This document shows positions 41,409 through 50,243 of a stretch of DNA of 64,000 nt, in pieces. The translations under genes were made by a program, and so were the position numbers. Under the pieces are notes generated by a model that saw nothing but the letters and a program-made list of their open reading frames with translations, searched no databases and was not told where the DNA came from. Each line of letters begins with the position of its first letter. Positions within the stretch are counted from its first letter, which is position 1. The stretch is from an uncultured Bacteroidota bacterium (GTDB lineage Bacteria; Bacteroidota; Bacteroidia; Flavobacteriales; Flavobacteriaceae), in NCBI GenBank assembly GCA_902560045.1, contig CACEKJ010000002.1:26071-90070 (forward strand), given 5' to 3'.

Positions 41409-41525
41409 ACTATATTTCTTAGGCTCTTTTACAGAGTGCAACGTGTCTGCAAATATATCTTTATTTTTTTTAAACTTAAAAGAGAATATCCCTATGAGTT
41501 AAAAAAAATTCATAGGTTTATTGTA

Positions 41526-42251
41526 ATGAAATTTGCATTACATAATGGTGAGAGAAAAGAAGCTGAAATTAACTTAAAAGGTGCTGTATGCCAAGTATGT
41601 AAGGCAGAAGTAATTGCGAAATGTGGTGATGTGAAAATTCATCATTGGGCTCACAAAAGTAAAAGAAAATGTGACCATTGGTGGGAAAATGAAACTAAAT
41701 GGCATAGAGACTGGAAAAATCAGTTTTCAAAAGATTGGCAAGAAGTTGTACATTCTTCAGAAACCGGAGAGCGACATATTGCAGATATAAAAACACCAAA
41801 GGGTTTAGTAGTAGAATTTCAGCACTCCCCTATTAAACCAGAAGAAATACTTGCAAGAAATACTTTTTATAAAAACATAATATGGATAGTCGATGGTAAA
41901 AGGAGAAAATATGATGAAAAAAAGTTTAAAGAAGTAATAGACCCTACATCAGGAGCGTGGGAGTTTTGGTATTATTCACCATTATTAAGGGATTGGTCTC
42001 GTATTCAAAAACCTGTATTTTTTGATTTTGGAGGGCCAAAATTATACGTGGTGTTTGAGGGTGAGATTAAAGATTTTGATAAAGTGGATTTTATTGAAGC
42101 TGTAAAAATGGGTGGTAATGGTAAAACATTGTTACATCTATTAAAAGAGAAAACTAAAATAGCTAAGATTAAAGATGAATACGTTAGGAATTCCATCAAA
42201 GAAAAGAAAGAAAAAAGAACATTTGCTAGTGTAAGAAAAAGAGGATATTGA
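41526..42251 (+). CDS. CoiA-like nuclease (competence protein CoiA-like family)
   Basis: MKFALHNGERKEAE start; VCQVCKAEV..HHWAHKS Zn-binding-like motif; HIADIKTPKGLVVEFQHS (D...ExQ). Start trimmed from ORF-track 41355. Confidence 0.8.
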   Translation: MKFALHNGERKEAEINLKGAVCQVCKAEVIAKCGDVKIHHWAHKSKRKCDHWWENETKWHRDWKNQFSKDWQEVVHSSETGERHIADIKTPKGLVVEFQHSPIKPEEILARNTFYKNIIWIVDGKRRKYDEKKFKEVIDPTSGAWEFWYYSPLLRDWSRIQKPVFFDFGGPKLYVVFEGEIKDFDKVDFIEAVKMGGNGKTLLHLLKEKTKIAKIKDEYVRNSIKEKKEKRTFASVRKRGY

Positions 42252-42280
42252 TGTTAAGGATTTAAATGAAGAAGATATGC

Positions 42281-43444
42281 TTATGATTTAGACGGGTTAA
42301 AGTCGAAAGGATGTTCTTTGTATTCATTAGTTCTTTTTCCGTCTTTGTATTTGACTATTTTTTTAGGTTTGCCATCGTCAAAAGTTTCAATAATCTCATA
42401 ACCATTAAAAATCTTCTTTTCTTCACCAATATATGTCAGCTCATCAATAATTGTTAGGGCTTCTTTTGGAAAAGCATATTGTTCATTATTATTTTTAACA
42501 TTGCTAAGAGTTTTTTCTATAGATTTTTTTGTTTCCCAAAATTTCTCAAATTCTTTTTCAGATTTCCCTGTAGATGCTATATACTGTTCTTTAAAATTCT
42601 CTTTTATCAATCCGTCTATTAATACTGTGTCATCTAATTTTCCTGAAAAAAGCCTTAGAGTTGATGCATATTTTTCAAACATAAATCTATTAATACAAAT
42701 CAAATTTGGCCTATAGTTACTTTCATTTTTATTTGCGGGAAGCGTTACAAACTCAATTCTTTCCCCCCTTTTTATCTTTTCCAATCTTTCCTCATTTTTT
42801 ATCTTCGCCAATCTATCCTCAATAAGTTTCTTTTTAGTGTAATATTTAATTATTTGCTCAACGTTTAAAGAAACACCTTGTTCTGAAAACCATTTTTGAT
42901 TAAATATATCATAGTTTTTATTTGACCTACCATTTATTGATTCAATTGTACCCACCTTAATTGTATTACTACCATTAATAGAGAGATAATGGTCTTTCGT
43001 TAAATACCCCGACAAACTAAAATCATCTTCATAGGCGGCGCTTATTATAATTCCGGTTGAAGATTCTTTAACAATTCTCGAAACACCATCGTCACAATCT
43101 ACTACTTTTTCTTTGTGTAATTTTGCATACTTAGGGTCAACTTTAAGACGCTCTATATGTTTTTGATGTTTTAGTTTTTCTTCTTTTTTTATTGCTTTTA
43201 TTTTTTCTCTTTTTTTATTTTCTTTTTTTTCTACCTCTCCTTCATAATAAACAAGAAATGCAATAAGAAGCAATATTGAACCTATGATATAAAATCCATT
43301 GTACATTAAGTAAGCAGTTAGAATTATAAAACCTGAAAAAATAATCAACCAATATACCAATCTCTTTTTCCTTGTTCTATATTCTTCTATTTTTTTCTTT
43401 TCTTCTTTGGTCTTCTCCCATTTCTCAATGTCCTTGTTTTTCAT
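42281..43444 (-). CDS. Uncharacterised protein with two N-terminal TM helices
   Basis: 387 aa intact ORF, charged coiled N-terminus, two TM segments, no recognised domain. Confidence 0.6.
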   Translation of the reverse strand: MKNKDIEKWEKTKEEKKKIEEYRTRKKRLVYWLIIFSGFIILTAYLMYNGFYIIGSILLLIAFLVYYEGEVEKKENKKREKIKAIKKEEKLKHQKHIERLKVDPKYAKLHKEKVVDCDDGVSRIVKESSTGIIISAAYEDDFSLSGYLTKDHYLSINGSNTIKVGTIESINGRSNKNYDIFNQKWFSEQGVSLNVEQIIKYYTKKKLIEDRLAKIKNEERLEKIKRGERIEFVTLPANKNESNYRPNLICINRFMFEKYASTLRLFSGKLDDTVLIDGLIKENFKEQYIASTGKSEKEFEKFWETKKSIEKTLSNVKNNNEQYAFPKEALTIIDELTYIGEEKKIFNGYEIIETFDDGKPKKIVKYKDGKRTNEYKEHPFDFNPSKS

Positions 43445-43472
43445 ACCTACAATTTACAATTATTTTAAATGT

Positions 43473-43494
43473 GGGTACAACCAAGGGTACAACG
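43473..43494 (+). repeat. Element 2 right arm repeats (2x GGGTACAAC, 12-bp period)
   Basis: GGGTACAACC 43473-43482, GGGTACAACG 43485-43494. Confidence 0.85.
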
Positions 43495-43565
43495 AAAATC
43501 AGTTTATCTGATAAATACTCTGTAAAGTTGATATTGTAAAAAAACCACTAATCTGTAGGTTGGGT

Positions 43566-43604
43566 GCCGTAATCAGATGCACTATTCAGTTATGCTACGA
43601 GGCC
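43566..43604 (-). repeat. tRNA-Arg 5'-half fragment (outer attachment site of element 2)
   Basis: 39-bp identity to 41301-41339; continues into non-tRNA sequence at the anticodon loop. Confidence 0.92.
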
Positions 43605-43615
43605 AATTTTGAACG

Positions 43616-43623
43616 CAAAAATA
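43616..43623 (-). promoter_or_regulatory. Putative original tRNA-Arg -7 box (TATTTTTG)
   Basis: Matches TAnnTTTG, 11 nt upstream of the stranded tRNA 5' end. Confidence 0.5.
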
Positions 43624-43636
43624 AAAAAGAAAAGTA

Positions 43637-46600
43637 TTATCGCACTATCACCTTGAAACTAATTTCGTTTGATTTTAATATATATATCCCTTGACTTAAA
43701 TGACTTGTCGGAATAAAAATATTATTATTATCATATCTCATTTCAAATGAAATTTTCTGGCCGTTTAAATTATATAAAATGAAGTTTTCATTTCCGGTTA
43801 CATTGACTAATACAATTTCATCTCCTATTCTTATAGGGTTTTTAAGTAGTCTAATATCATTAAATAAGTTATTAGAAATAGACAAATTATCTTCAAAATA
43901 TTCTGCTCCAAAATCAAAGCTCTCATTACCAATGATTTCACCAATCATTCTACCAGGAATATCGTCAATATACGGATGAATACCGCCCCAAATTCTTGAT
44001 AAACTACACTGATCTGCAGCATCTTTATATGAAACCCATTGTAATTCAACATCTTGACTTGGACCATCTTCAAAAACCAGAAATTCGTTTTGTTTTGCTT
44101 TAAAAATTTCTAGCCCCCCTGGGAAATAAGGACTTCCCGTAAAATTCTTTAGCATTTCTGCGGCAGCTCTTGAGTATGTCGAGTGACCAGAAACATATCC
44201 GGCAAAATTGGGTGTGACAAATGTAGGTCTTTGATAAGGCCACCAATTTTCTGCTAGAATCCAACCTACACCTGCAAAATCGTTCTCGGTATTTTCAACA
44301 TAAACATGTCCTTTCCAAGTGTATAATTTGATTTTTCCTATATTTTCATTGTCATCCCCTGCTAATACATCTCCCTCTTCAACAACTTCAATAAGACCAT
44401 CAATTAAGGTAAATCCATTTTCATTGTAATTATCCAAGTCAGGATCTGAACGTTGACCCATTTCAGAAAAATATCTAATTGCCGATATAGGTCTAACATA
44501 ATCATACCAACCTTTTATTCCCCATACAGAAACTGCCACATCATGCATTATTCCACCCAAAATGAAGTATGATTTTACATCCCATTCTAAATCTGATAAT
44601 TCATCACCTTGTCCTTGAAATTTCTTTTCTAAATCAGGATTATCACTAACAGAATTAAGTAATACAAACCAATGTCCCGGTGGTGTTTCAGAATCTGGTC
44701 CATCAGCCCAATATTCTGCCAAAACTCTAGTGTAATCTCCCCTAGGTACATTTTGAACATCATAAGACTCATTAGTAATGGGGTTAATTGAATAACCTTG
44801 ACCAGTGTCATTACCTTCAAAATAATCATAAAAAGAAGTATAGTTAGAAAAATCTGATGGATATGTGTTGTCGTCAACATTTCCATTAGAATTAGGGGAT
44901 ATATCCCAAATCGTGTTGTCTAGAGGAGATAAGTGTGATCCCCATATTGAAACCATTGAAAAGGCTTCAATAAATAATTCATTTGTTTGCTCATCATCAT
45001 CAATCATAGGAGGCGGACCAGGATCATGATAAACCTTATAAATATTTCCTTCACGTTCAAATTCCGTCAAAACATCATTTGATAAACCAAAAGGCCAAAC
45101 ATTTCCCCATTCAGCTCCTAAAAATTCAGGTGTTGATTCGGAGAGAACATTTCCACTTTGATCTACAAATACGTCTAATGAAAGGGGTTGCCACCTGTTT
45201 GGATTTGTTAATTCAGTATTTCCAGAAAATATCGGTGTTAGAGGATCATTTTCAGGTAAATAATATTGATTAACATAGTCCATGTCTTCATTAGAACCGT
45301 CTAACATTCCGTATTCTATATACTTTTCAGCTATATAGTTTCCTAGTGATGAAGCATTAGTATTATTTTCAGAAGAATCTAAATAATCAATATCTAAATC
45401 TAATAAACTCATAAGGGCTTCGCATTTTTGTTTTATTTTTTCAAAGCCAGGTGACTGATCAAATCTGTGTTTTATTAATCTATATGCTGCATAACTAATT
45501 GTATTTTTATTATTTAAATTTTCACTATTAGAATTTGAAAATTCTACAATTTGCGAATCAAATCCGTTCACATAATTTCCGATTAAATAAGGTGATCCTT
45601 TTTCGTTAATAATTGCCCATGCGTCATACATCGCAGCACTAATGTGAAATAAGTTCCTTGCATGAACTGTGGGTCTAGCAAAGTCGTTTCTGATAGAATA
45701 TAACAATACCTCATTCCATAGTCTAGCAACCGAAAAATTAAATTCATCAGATGAAAAAGGTAAATAAAACTCAACATCTAAATTAATAGGGTTCGTTGAA
45801 CAATTTTCATCTGTGGCAATTAATGAGATTTTACCCATTTCAGCAATGTCCCACTCAACACTTATTTCTTGCGTTCCATTTCCTGAAATTATATTGCCAT
45901 TTTCAACGCTCCATTCAAATTCTAAAATCGAATCATCATCATAACTGTAATTATAAGTCAATAGCGGTTCAACAAAAGTTTCGCCTAAAATTTCTTGAGA
46001 ATTTATAAAAATACAAGATCCATCGTCAATTGTTGCGTCTGAATCATAATTACAAGAATTTGGATTAGTACACCCATATATATATGTAGATGAATTATTG
46101 TCAATTGATTCAATTCCTTGACCTTCTATTATATGATATGTTGAATTCATTTCAATATCAAAGTATGTTTCTTCACCAGTACTAGGCCAATCGACAGTTA
46201 AACTTGTGATAAGGTTGTTTTCTCCACCTCCAAAATGAATTGACTGAATTGATTGGTGTTGGTAGCCAGATCCATTGTAATGTCTAATTTGTTTTGATCC
46301 ATCTTCAAATTCAACCTCTATTATTGATCCTAGTGCATCTTTATTAGATGTTGATCCTTCCAAATTAAACTTCACCCAATTTCCCATTACCTCTTCGGTA
46401 AATTCACTATCTATTGATCTGTTTTCCCAAATATTTAAATCATTATCAAATACAGAGAAGATCAGATCTAAGTCTCCATCATTGTCATAATCAAAAGAAT
46501 TGACGGATCTACTTTTAGTATGTTGAAGAGACATTGTATTTTCAGAAAAATTACCTGGTTGAAAAGAATTTACATTTCCATTCAAAATATTTTCGAAATA

Positions 46601-47662
46601 AAGATTCTGATCATAGTTAAAAAATCCATTTGCCACATATAAGTCTTCTAAACCATCGTGATTATAGTCTGAAAAAATAGCGCCCCATGCCCAACCTGTA
46701 TCGTATACATTTACTTGCTCAGAATAATTTGTATAGGTAAATTCGGCGTCAAATATATCTTTTGCATACAAACTATTTTCTTTAATATTTGTGACATAAA
46801 AATCTAATTTTAAGTCATTGTTAAAATCACATGTCGCAAGACCCATTCCATCATAAGGATCTTCAACTCCAAAATCAACAGCCATATCTATAAAACCCTC
46901 ACCATTCTGATTTATCAATAATTGATTATTTACGTCAAAATCGTTTGCTATATAAATATCAGGATACATATCATCATTTGCATATATAGGGAGTGCAGAA
47001 AAACTATTTGCATTTTCAGACGAAGAGCTGATATCAATTAGCTCAAAAGTTTCGTTTCCTAAATTTCTGTAAAGTTTATTTGGAGAAAGAGAATTATAAT
47101 CTGATAAAAAAATATCCAAATATCCGTCTAAATCATAATCTAACCACAAAGCACCTGTTATGTAACATTTTTCACAATAAACTTCAAATCCTGCTGAATC
47201 TGTCACGTTTGTAAATGTACCGTCCCCATTATTTTTATAGAGTTCACTTTGAATAGCATTACCTAAAAAAAGATCAGGAAAACCGTCATTGTTAAAATCT
47301 CCCCAAGAAGCAGAAAGTCTGTCTCCGTGTTCTAAAACATCTAGAATTTGATTTCCATTTTCATCATAATTTATCAAATCTATCTCGTGATCTAAAGATT
47401 GACTTATACCTGAATTTTCAGTAACATCAATAAAATTTCCATTATTTGTGTTTTCAAGTAATCTACTCCATGAATCCTCATCGTCATTAGAATATACTGA
47501 TACAATAAAAAGATCTAAATCGCCATCGCGATCATAATCAGCTACAGCAACTCCGTTGTTATTGTTATATACCCCCAAATCAGATGTATTATTAATATTT
47601 CTGAATTGTTGGGAATGTAAAACTTGCGATAAAAGAAAAATGAAAAAAAATCTATATTTCAA
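43637..47662 (-). CDS. Secreted fusion: FG-GAP/ASPIC-UnbV (CRTAC1-like) + vanadium-dependent haloperoxidase-like (PAP2) + T9SS sorting domain
   Basis: Repeated DYDRDGDLDLF/DFNNDGFPDLF; ALGSIIEVEFEDGSKQIR..GSGYQHQS..HFGGG; PTHARNLFHISAAMYDAW, SGHSTYSRAAAEML, SRIWGGIHPYIDD; C-term GIYILKSNEISFKVIVR. Confidence 0.85.
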   Translation of the reverse strand: MKYRFFFIFLLSQVLHSQQFRNINNTSDLGVYNNNNGVAVADYDRDGDLDLFIVSVYSNDDEDSWSRLLENTNNGNFIDVTENSGISQSLDHEIDLINYDENGNQILDVLEHGDRLSASWGDFNNDGFPDLFLGNAIQSELYKNNGDGTFTNVTDSAGFEVYCEKCYITGALWLDYDLDGYLDIFLSDYNSLSPNKLYRNLGNETFELIDISSSSENANSFSALPIYANDDMYPDIYIANDFDVNNQLLINQNGEGFIDMAVDFGVEDPYDGMGLATCDFNNDLKLDFYVTNIKENSLYAKDIFDAEFTYTNYSEQVNVYDTGWAWGAIFSDYNHDGLEDLYVANGFFNYDQNLYFENILNGNVNSFQPGNFSENTMSLQHTKSRSVNSFDYDNDGDLDLIFSVFDNDLNIWENRSIDSEFTEEVMGNWVKFNLEGSTSNKDALGSIIEVEFEDGSKQIRHYNGSGYQHQSIQSIHFGGGENNLITSLTVDWPSTGEETYFDIEMNSTYHIIEGQGIESIDNNSSTYIYGCTNPNSCNYDSDATIDDGSCIFINSQEILGETFVEPLLTYNYSYDDDSILEFEWSVENGNIISGNGTQEISVEWDIAEMGKISLIATDENCSTNPINLDVEFYLPFSSDEFNFSVARLWNEVLLYSIRNDFARPTVHARNLFHISAAMYDAWAIINEKGSPYLIGNYVNGFDSQIVEFSNSNSENLNNKNTISYAAYRLIKHRFDQSPGFEKIKQKCEALMSLLDLDIDYLDSSENNTNASSLGNYIAEKYIEYGMLDGSNEDMDYVNQYYLPENDPLTPIFSGNTELTNPNRWQPLSLDVFVDQSGNVLSESTPEFLGAEWGNVWPFGLSNDVLTEFEREGNIYKVYHDPGPPPMIDDDEQTNELFIEAFSMVSIWGSHLSPLDNTIWDISPNSNGNVDDNTYPSDFSNYTSFYDYFEGNDTGQGYSINPITNESYDVQNVPRGDYTRVLAEYWADGPDSETPPGHWFVLLNSVSDNPDLEKKFQGQGDELSDLEWDVKSYFILGGIMHDVAVSVWGIKGWYDYVRPISAIRYFSEMGQRSDPDLDNYNENGFTLIDGLIEVVEEGDVLAGDDNENIGKIKLYTWKGHVYVENTENDFAGVGWILAENWWPYQRPTFVTPNFAGYVSGHSTYSRAAAEMLKNFTGSPYFPGGLEIFKAKQNEFLVFEDGPSQDVELQWVSYKDAADQCSLSRIWGGIHPYIDDIPGRMIGEIIGNESFDFGAEYFEDNLSISNNLFNDIRLLKNPIRIGDEIVLVNVTGNENFILYNLNGQKISFEMRYDNNNIFIPTSHLSQGIYILKSNEISFKVIVR

Positions 47663-47670
47663 AATAAAAA

Positions 47671-47778
47671 TTAATTTTTACGTTTATTAAACTTTTCTTT
47701 ATCATACTGATTAACTCTATTAACAATTAACCATATCAATAAAATTATTATTATAATGTAAAAGATTGCAGAAATCAT
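47671..47778 (-). CDS. 35-aa single-TM microprotein (not in ORF track)
   Basis: MISAIFYIIIIILLIWLIVNRVNQYDKEKFNKRKN. Confidence 0.4.
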   Translation of the reverse strand: MISAIFYIIIIILLIWLIVNRVNQYDKEKFNKRKN

Positions 47779-47790
47779 AAATTAGAGCTT

Positions 47791-48105
47791 TTATTTTAAG
47801 GATACTGCTGTTCCATATGCTAAAATTTCTGATGCACCTTGAGTGATAACTGATGTTGTAAATCGAATATTTAAAATGGCATCTGCATTTAGTTTGTTAG
47901 CATCAATTATCATTCTTTCCAATGCTTGTTCTCTGGCATAAGCTTGAAGTTTTGTGTACTCCTCAATTTCTCCTCCTATTATATTTTTAATTTGAGCTAC
48001 AATATCTCTAGCTACATTTCTAGTTCTAACGGTGGACCCTCTAGCGATACCTAGAACTTCGTTAATTTCTCTATTTGGAATAGATTCAGTGGTAGATAAA
48101 ATCAT
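47791..48105 (-). CDS. YbjQ family (DUF74) protein
   Basis: VLGIARGSTVRTRNVARDI, ANKLNADAILNIRFTTS. Confidence 0.88.
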   Translation of the reverse strand: MILSTTESIPNREINEVLGIARGSTVRTRNVARDIVAQIKNIIGGEIEEYTKLQAYAREQALERMIIDANKLNADAILNIRFTTSVITQGASEILAYGTAVSLK

Positions 48106-48119
48106 TTTTTAAAGTTTAA

Positions 48120-48569
48120 TTACAAAATATCTGCTGTTTCAATTTTAAACATTGAAGATAATAATATTATAGGTTGCCATTGTTTGCTTTTATAACAATA
48201 TATCGCATGTTCGGTACTTTTTGGCTCCATCAATTCTTTGCTAAGACCCACGTTAACTATGTAATCTTTATCAATTGGGTTTAGTTTTCCAGTTCTTATG
48301 GATTTATGTGAATAATCAATAAGTGTAACTGGCACTTTTTTAAATCCTAACTCTTTTAAAGCAAAAAACCTATGATGTCCATCAATTATTAACATGCTTT
48401 TGTGACAACAAACAATAGATGATATTATATAATAGTTTTCGTAGGACTTGATAAACTTAGCTAGGGAACTCTTCTTTTTTTCAATAACTTTTTCATGAGG
48501 ATTCAATAGGTTAATTTCAACCAATTTTACATCCTTAATTAAATTTTTATCAAAAGCAATTGAATACAT
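48120..48569 (-). CDS. Small stand-alone ParB/Srx-fold-like protein
   Basis: MLIIDGHHRFFALKELGFKKVPVTLIDYS. Confidence 0.65.
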   Translation of the reverse strand: MYSIAFDKNLIKDVKLVEINLLNPHEKVIEKKKSSLAKFIKSYENYYIISSIVCCHKSMLIIDGHHRFFALKELGFKKVPVTLIDYSHKSIRTGKLNPIDKDYIVNVGLSKELMEPKSTEHAIYCYKSKQWQPIILLSSMFKIETADIL

Positions 48570-48629
48570 AAAATAATTTTAGTTAAAGATATTAAATCTT
48601 TCATTAGTAAAGATTTGTAAATTTATAAC

Positions 48630-48809
48630 ATGAAAATTATTTCTATTTATATATTGATAGCAGGTAGTTTATATCTTTTAACAAAACCCTATAAGCACAA
48701 AATTGATCAAATGTTAAAAAACCTTAATTTATCAACTTTTGATGCTTTATGGTTATCATATGTTGAAGGAATGGCAATTGGTGGAATAATTATGCTAATT
48801 ATTTCATAA
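48630..48809 (+). CDS. 59-aa small membrane protein (not in ORF track)
   Basis: MKIISIYILIAGSLYLLTKPYKHKIDQMLKNLNLSTFDALWLSYVEGMAIGGIIMLIIS. Confidence 0.5.
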   Translation: MKIISIYILIAGSLYLLTKPYKHKIDQMLKNLNLSTFDALWLSYVEGMAIGGIIMLIIS

Positions 48810-48821
48810 TTTTGCTTTAAG

Positions 48822-50243
48822 ATGAAAATTGAACAAATTTACACTGCATGTTTATCTCAAGGCTCGTATTATATCAGCTCAGAAAATGAAGCTATCATTA
48901 TTGATCCGTTAAGAGAAACTCAACAATATATTGACAAAGCAAATAAAGACAAAGCGAAAATAAAATATGTTTTTGAAACTCATTTTCATGCTGATTTTGT
49001 TTCTGGTCATATAGATCTTGCAAGAAAAACTGGAGCTAAAATTGTTTATGGTCCAAATGCTCATACAGATTACCCTGTATATAATGCTAAAGATTCTGAA
49101 ATCTTTTCTGTAGGTAAAATTTCAATAAAAGTGCTACATACACCTGGTCACACACCTGAATCAACTTGTTATCTTCTGACAGATGAGAACGGAAAAAACA
49201 ATGCTATATTCACAGGAGATACATTATTCATTGGAGATGTGGGAAGGCCAGATTTGGCAACCAGTTCAAATATAACGAGTGAAGATCTAGCGGGAATTCT
49301 TTTTGATTCATTAAGAAATAAAATAATGCCGTTAGACGATGAGATTATTGTTTATCCTGCTCACGGAGCTGGATCATCCTGTGGAAAAAATTTAAGTAAA
49401 GAAACATTTAGCACTTTAGGTATTCAAAAAAAAACAAATTATGCATTAAAAGAAGATATGACCAAAAAAGAGTTTGTAAAAGAACTGTTAGATGGTATGC
49501 CTCTTCCACCAAAATATTTTAAGGATAATGCGATGATGAATAAATTGGGATATAATTCTTTTGAAGATGTCATTGAACAAGGGAATAAATCTCTTGAGAT
49601 TGACGAGTTTAAAAATTTTCTGTTAAATCCTGAAATCATATTACTAGATGTTAGACATCAAAAAGATTTTATGAATAAACATATTCCAAATTCGATATTT
49701 ATCGGATTAAACGGGAGTTTTGCCCCATGGGTTGGATCAATCGTAGAAGATACAAACAAGAAAATTTTACTTATCACCCCCGAAGGAAAGGAAGTGGAAA
49801 CTTTAACTAGACTTTCCAGAGTTGGGTTTGATAACTGCTTAGGTTTTCTAAACGGAGGTATTAATGAGTGGGAAAATCAAGGAAATCCTATCTCATCAAT
49901 TGAAACAATTAAATCTAAAGACTTTGTTGATATTCTTAAATTAAACAAAATCAACATCTTAGATGTAAGATCAAAATCAGAATTTGATAATAAGCATATT
50001 GAAGGAGCAATTAACTTTCCGCTAAATTCATTACAAGAGATGTATAAAGAAATCAAATATGAAGACAAATTATATGTTCATTGTGCTGGAGGATATAGAT
50101 CAGTGATTGCAATATCTATTCTTAAGAAACTAGGTTTTAAAGCAATGACCAACATTACAGAAGGGTTCAATGAAATACTAAAATGTAATTTGAATGAAAA
50201 CTGTTATAATTCAATTAACAGTTTAAATTGTAACAATACTTAG
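48822..50243 (+). CDS. MBL-fold persulfide dioxygenase-like protein with two rhodanese domains
   Basis: THFHADFVSGH, FTGDTLFIGDVGRPDL; DVRSKSEFDNKHIEGAINFPL, VHCAGGYRS. Confidence 0.88.
   Translation: MKIEQIYTACLSQGSYYISSENEAIIIDPLRETQQYIDKANKDKAKIKYVFETHFHADFVSGHIDLARKTGAKIVYGPNAHTDYPVYNAKDSEIFSVGKISIKVLHTPGHTPESTCYLLTDENGKNNAIFTGDTLFIGDVGRPDLATSSNITSEDLAGILFDSLRNKIMPLDDEIIVYPAHGAGSSCGKNLSKETFSTLGIQKKTNYALKEDMTKKEFVKELLDGMPLPPKYFKDNAMMNKLGYNSFEDVIEQGNKSLEIDEFKNFLLNPEIILLDVRHQKDFMNKHIPNSIFIGLNGSFAPWVGSIVEDTNKKILLITPEGKEVETLTRLSRVGFDNCLGFLNGGINEWENQGNPISSIETIKSKDFVDILKLNKINILDVRSKSEFDNKHIEGAINFPLNSLQEMYKEIKYEDKLYVHCAGGYRSVIAISILKKLGFKAMTNITEGFNEILKCNLNENCYNSINSLNCNNT

Larger units (their letters stand above)
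41301..43573. mobile_element. Element 2: ~2.27-kb tRNA-Arg integrated element without integrase
   Basis: Bounded by 39-bp tRNA 5'-half duplication (41301-41339 = 43566-43604); GGGTACAAC pairs with 12-bp period near both ends. Confidence 0.78.

Noticed and set aside
41355-41525. ORF-track N-terminal extension of the CoiA-like protein
   Set aside because: It translates the attachment-arm repeats (YVGTTWGTTTIF); family-like start MKFALHNGE is at 41526.
38110-43604. Prophage or ICE
   Set aside because: No structural, conjugation, replication or integrase genes; each interval is only 2-3 kb.
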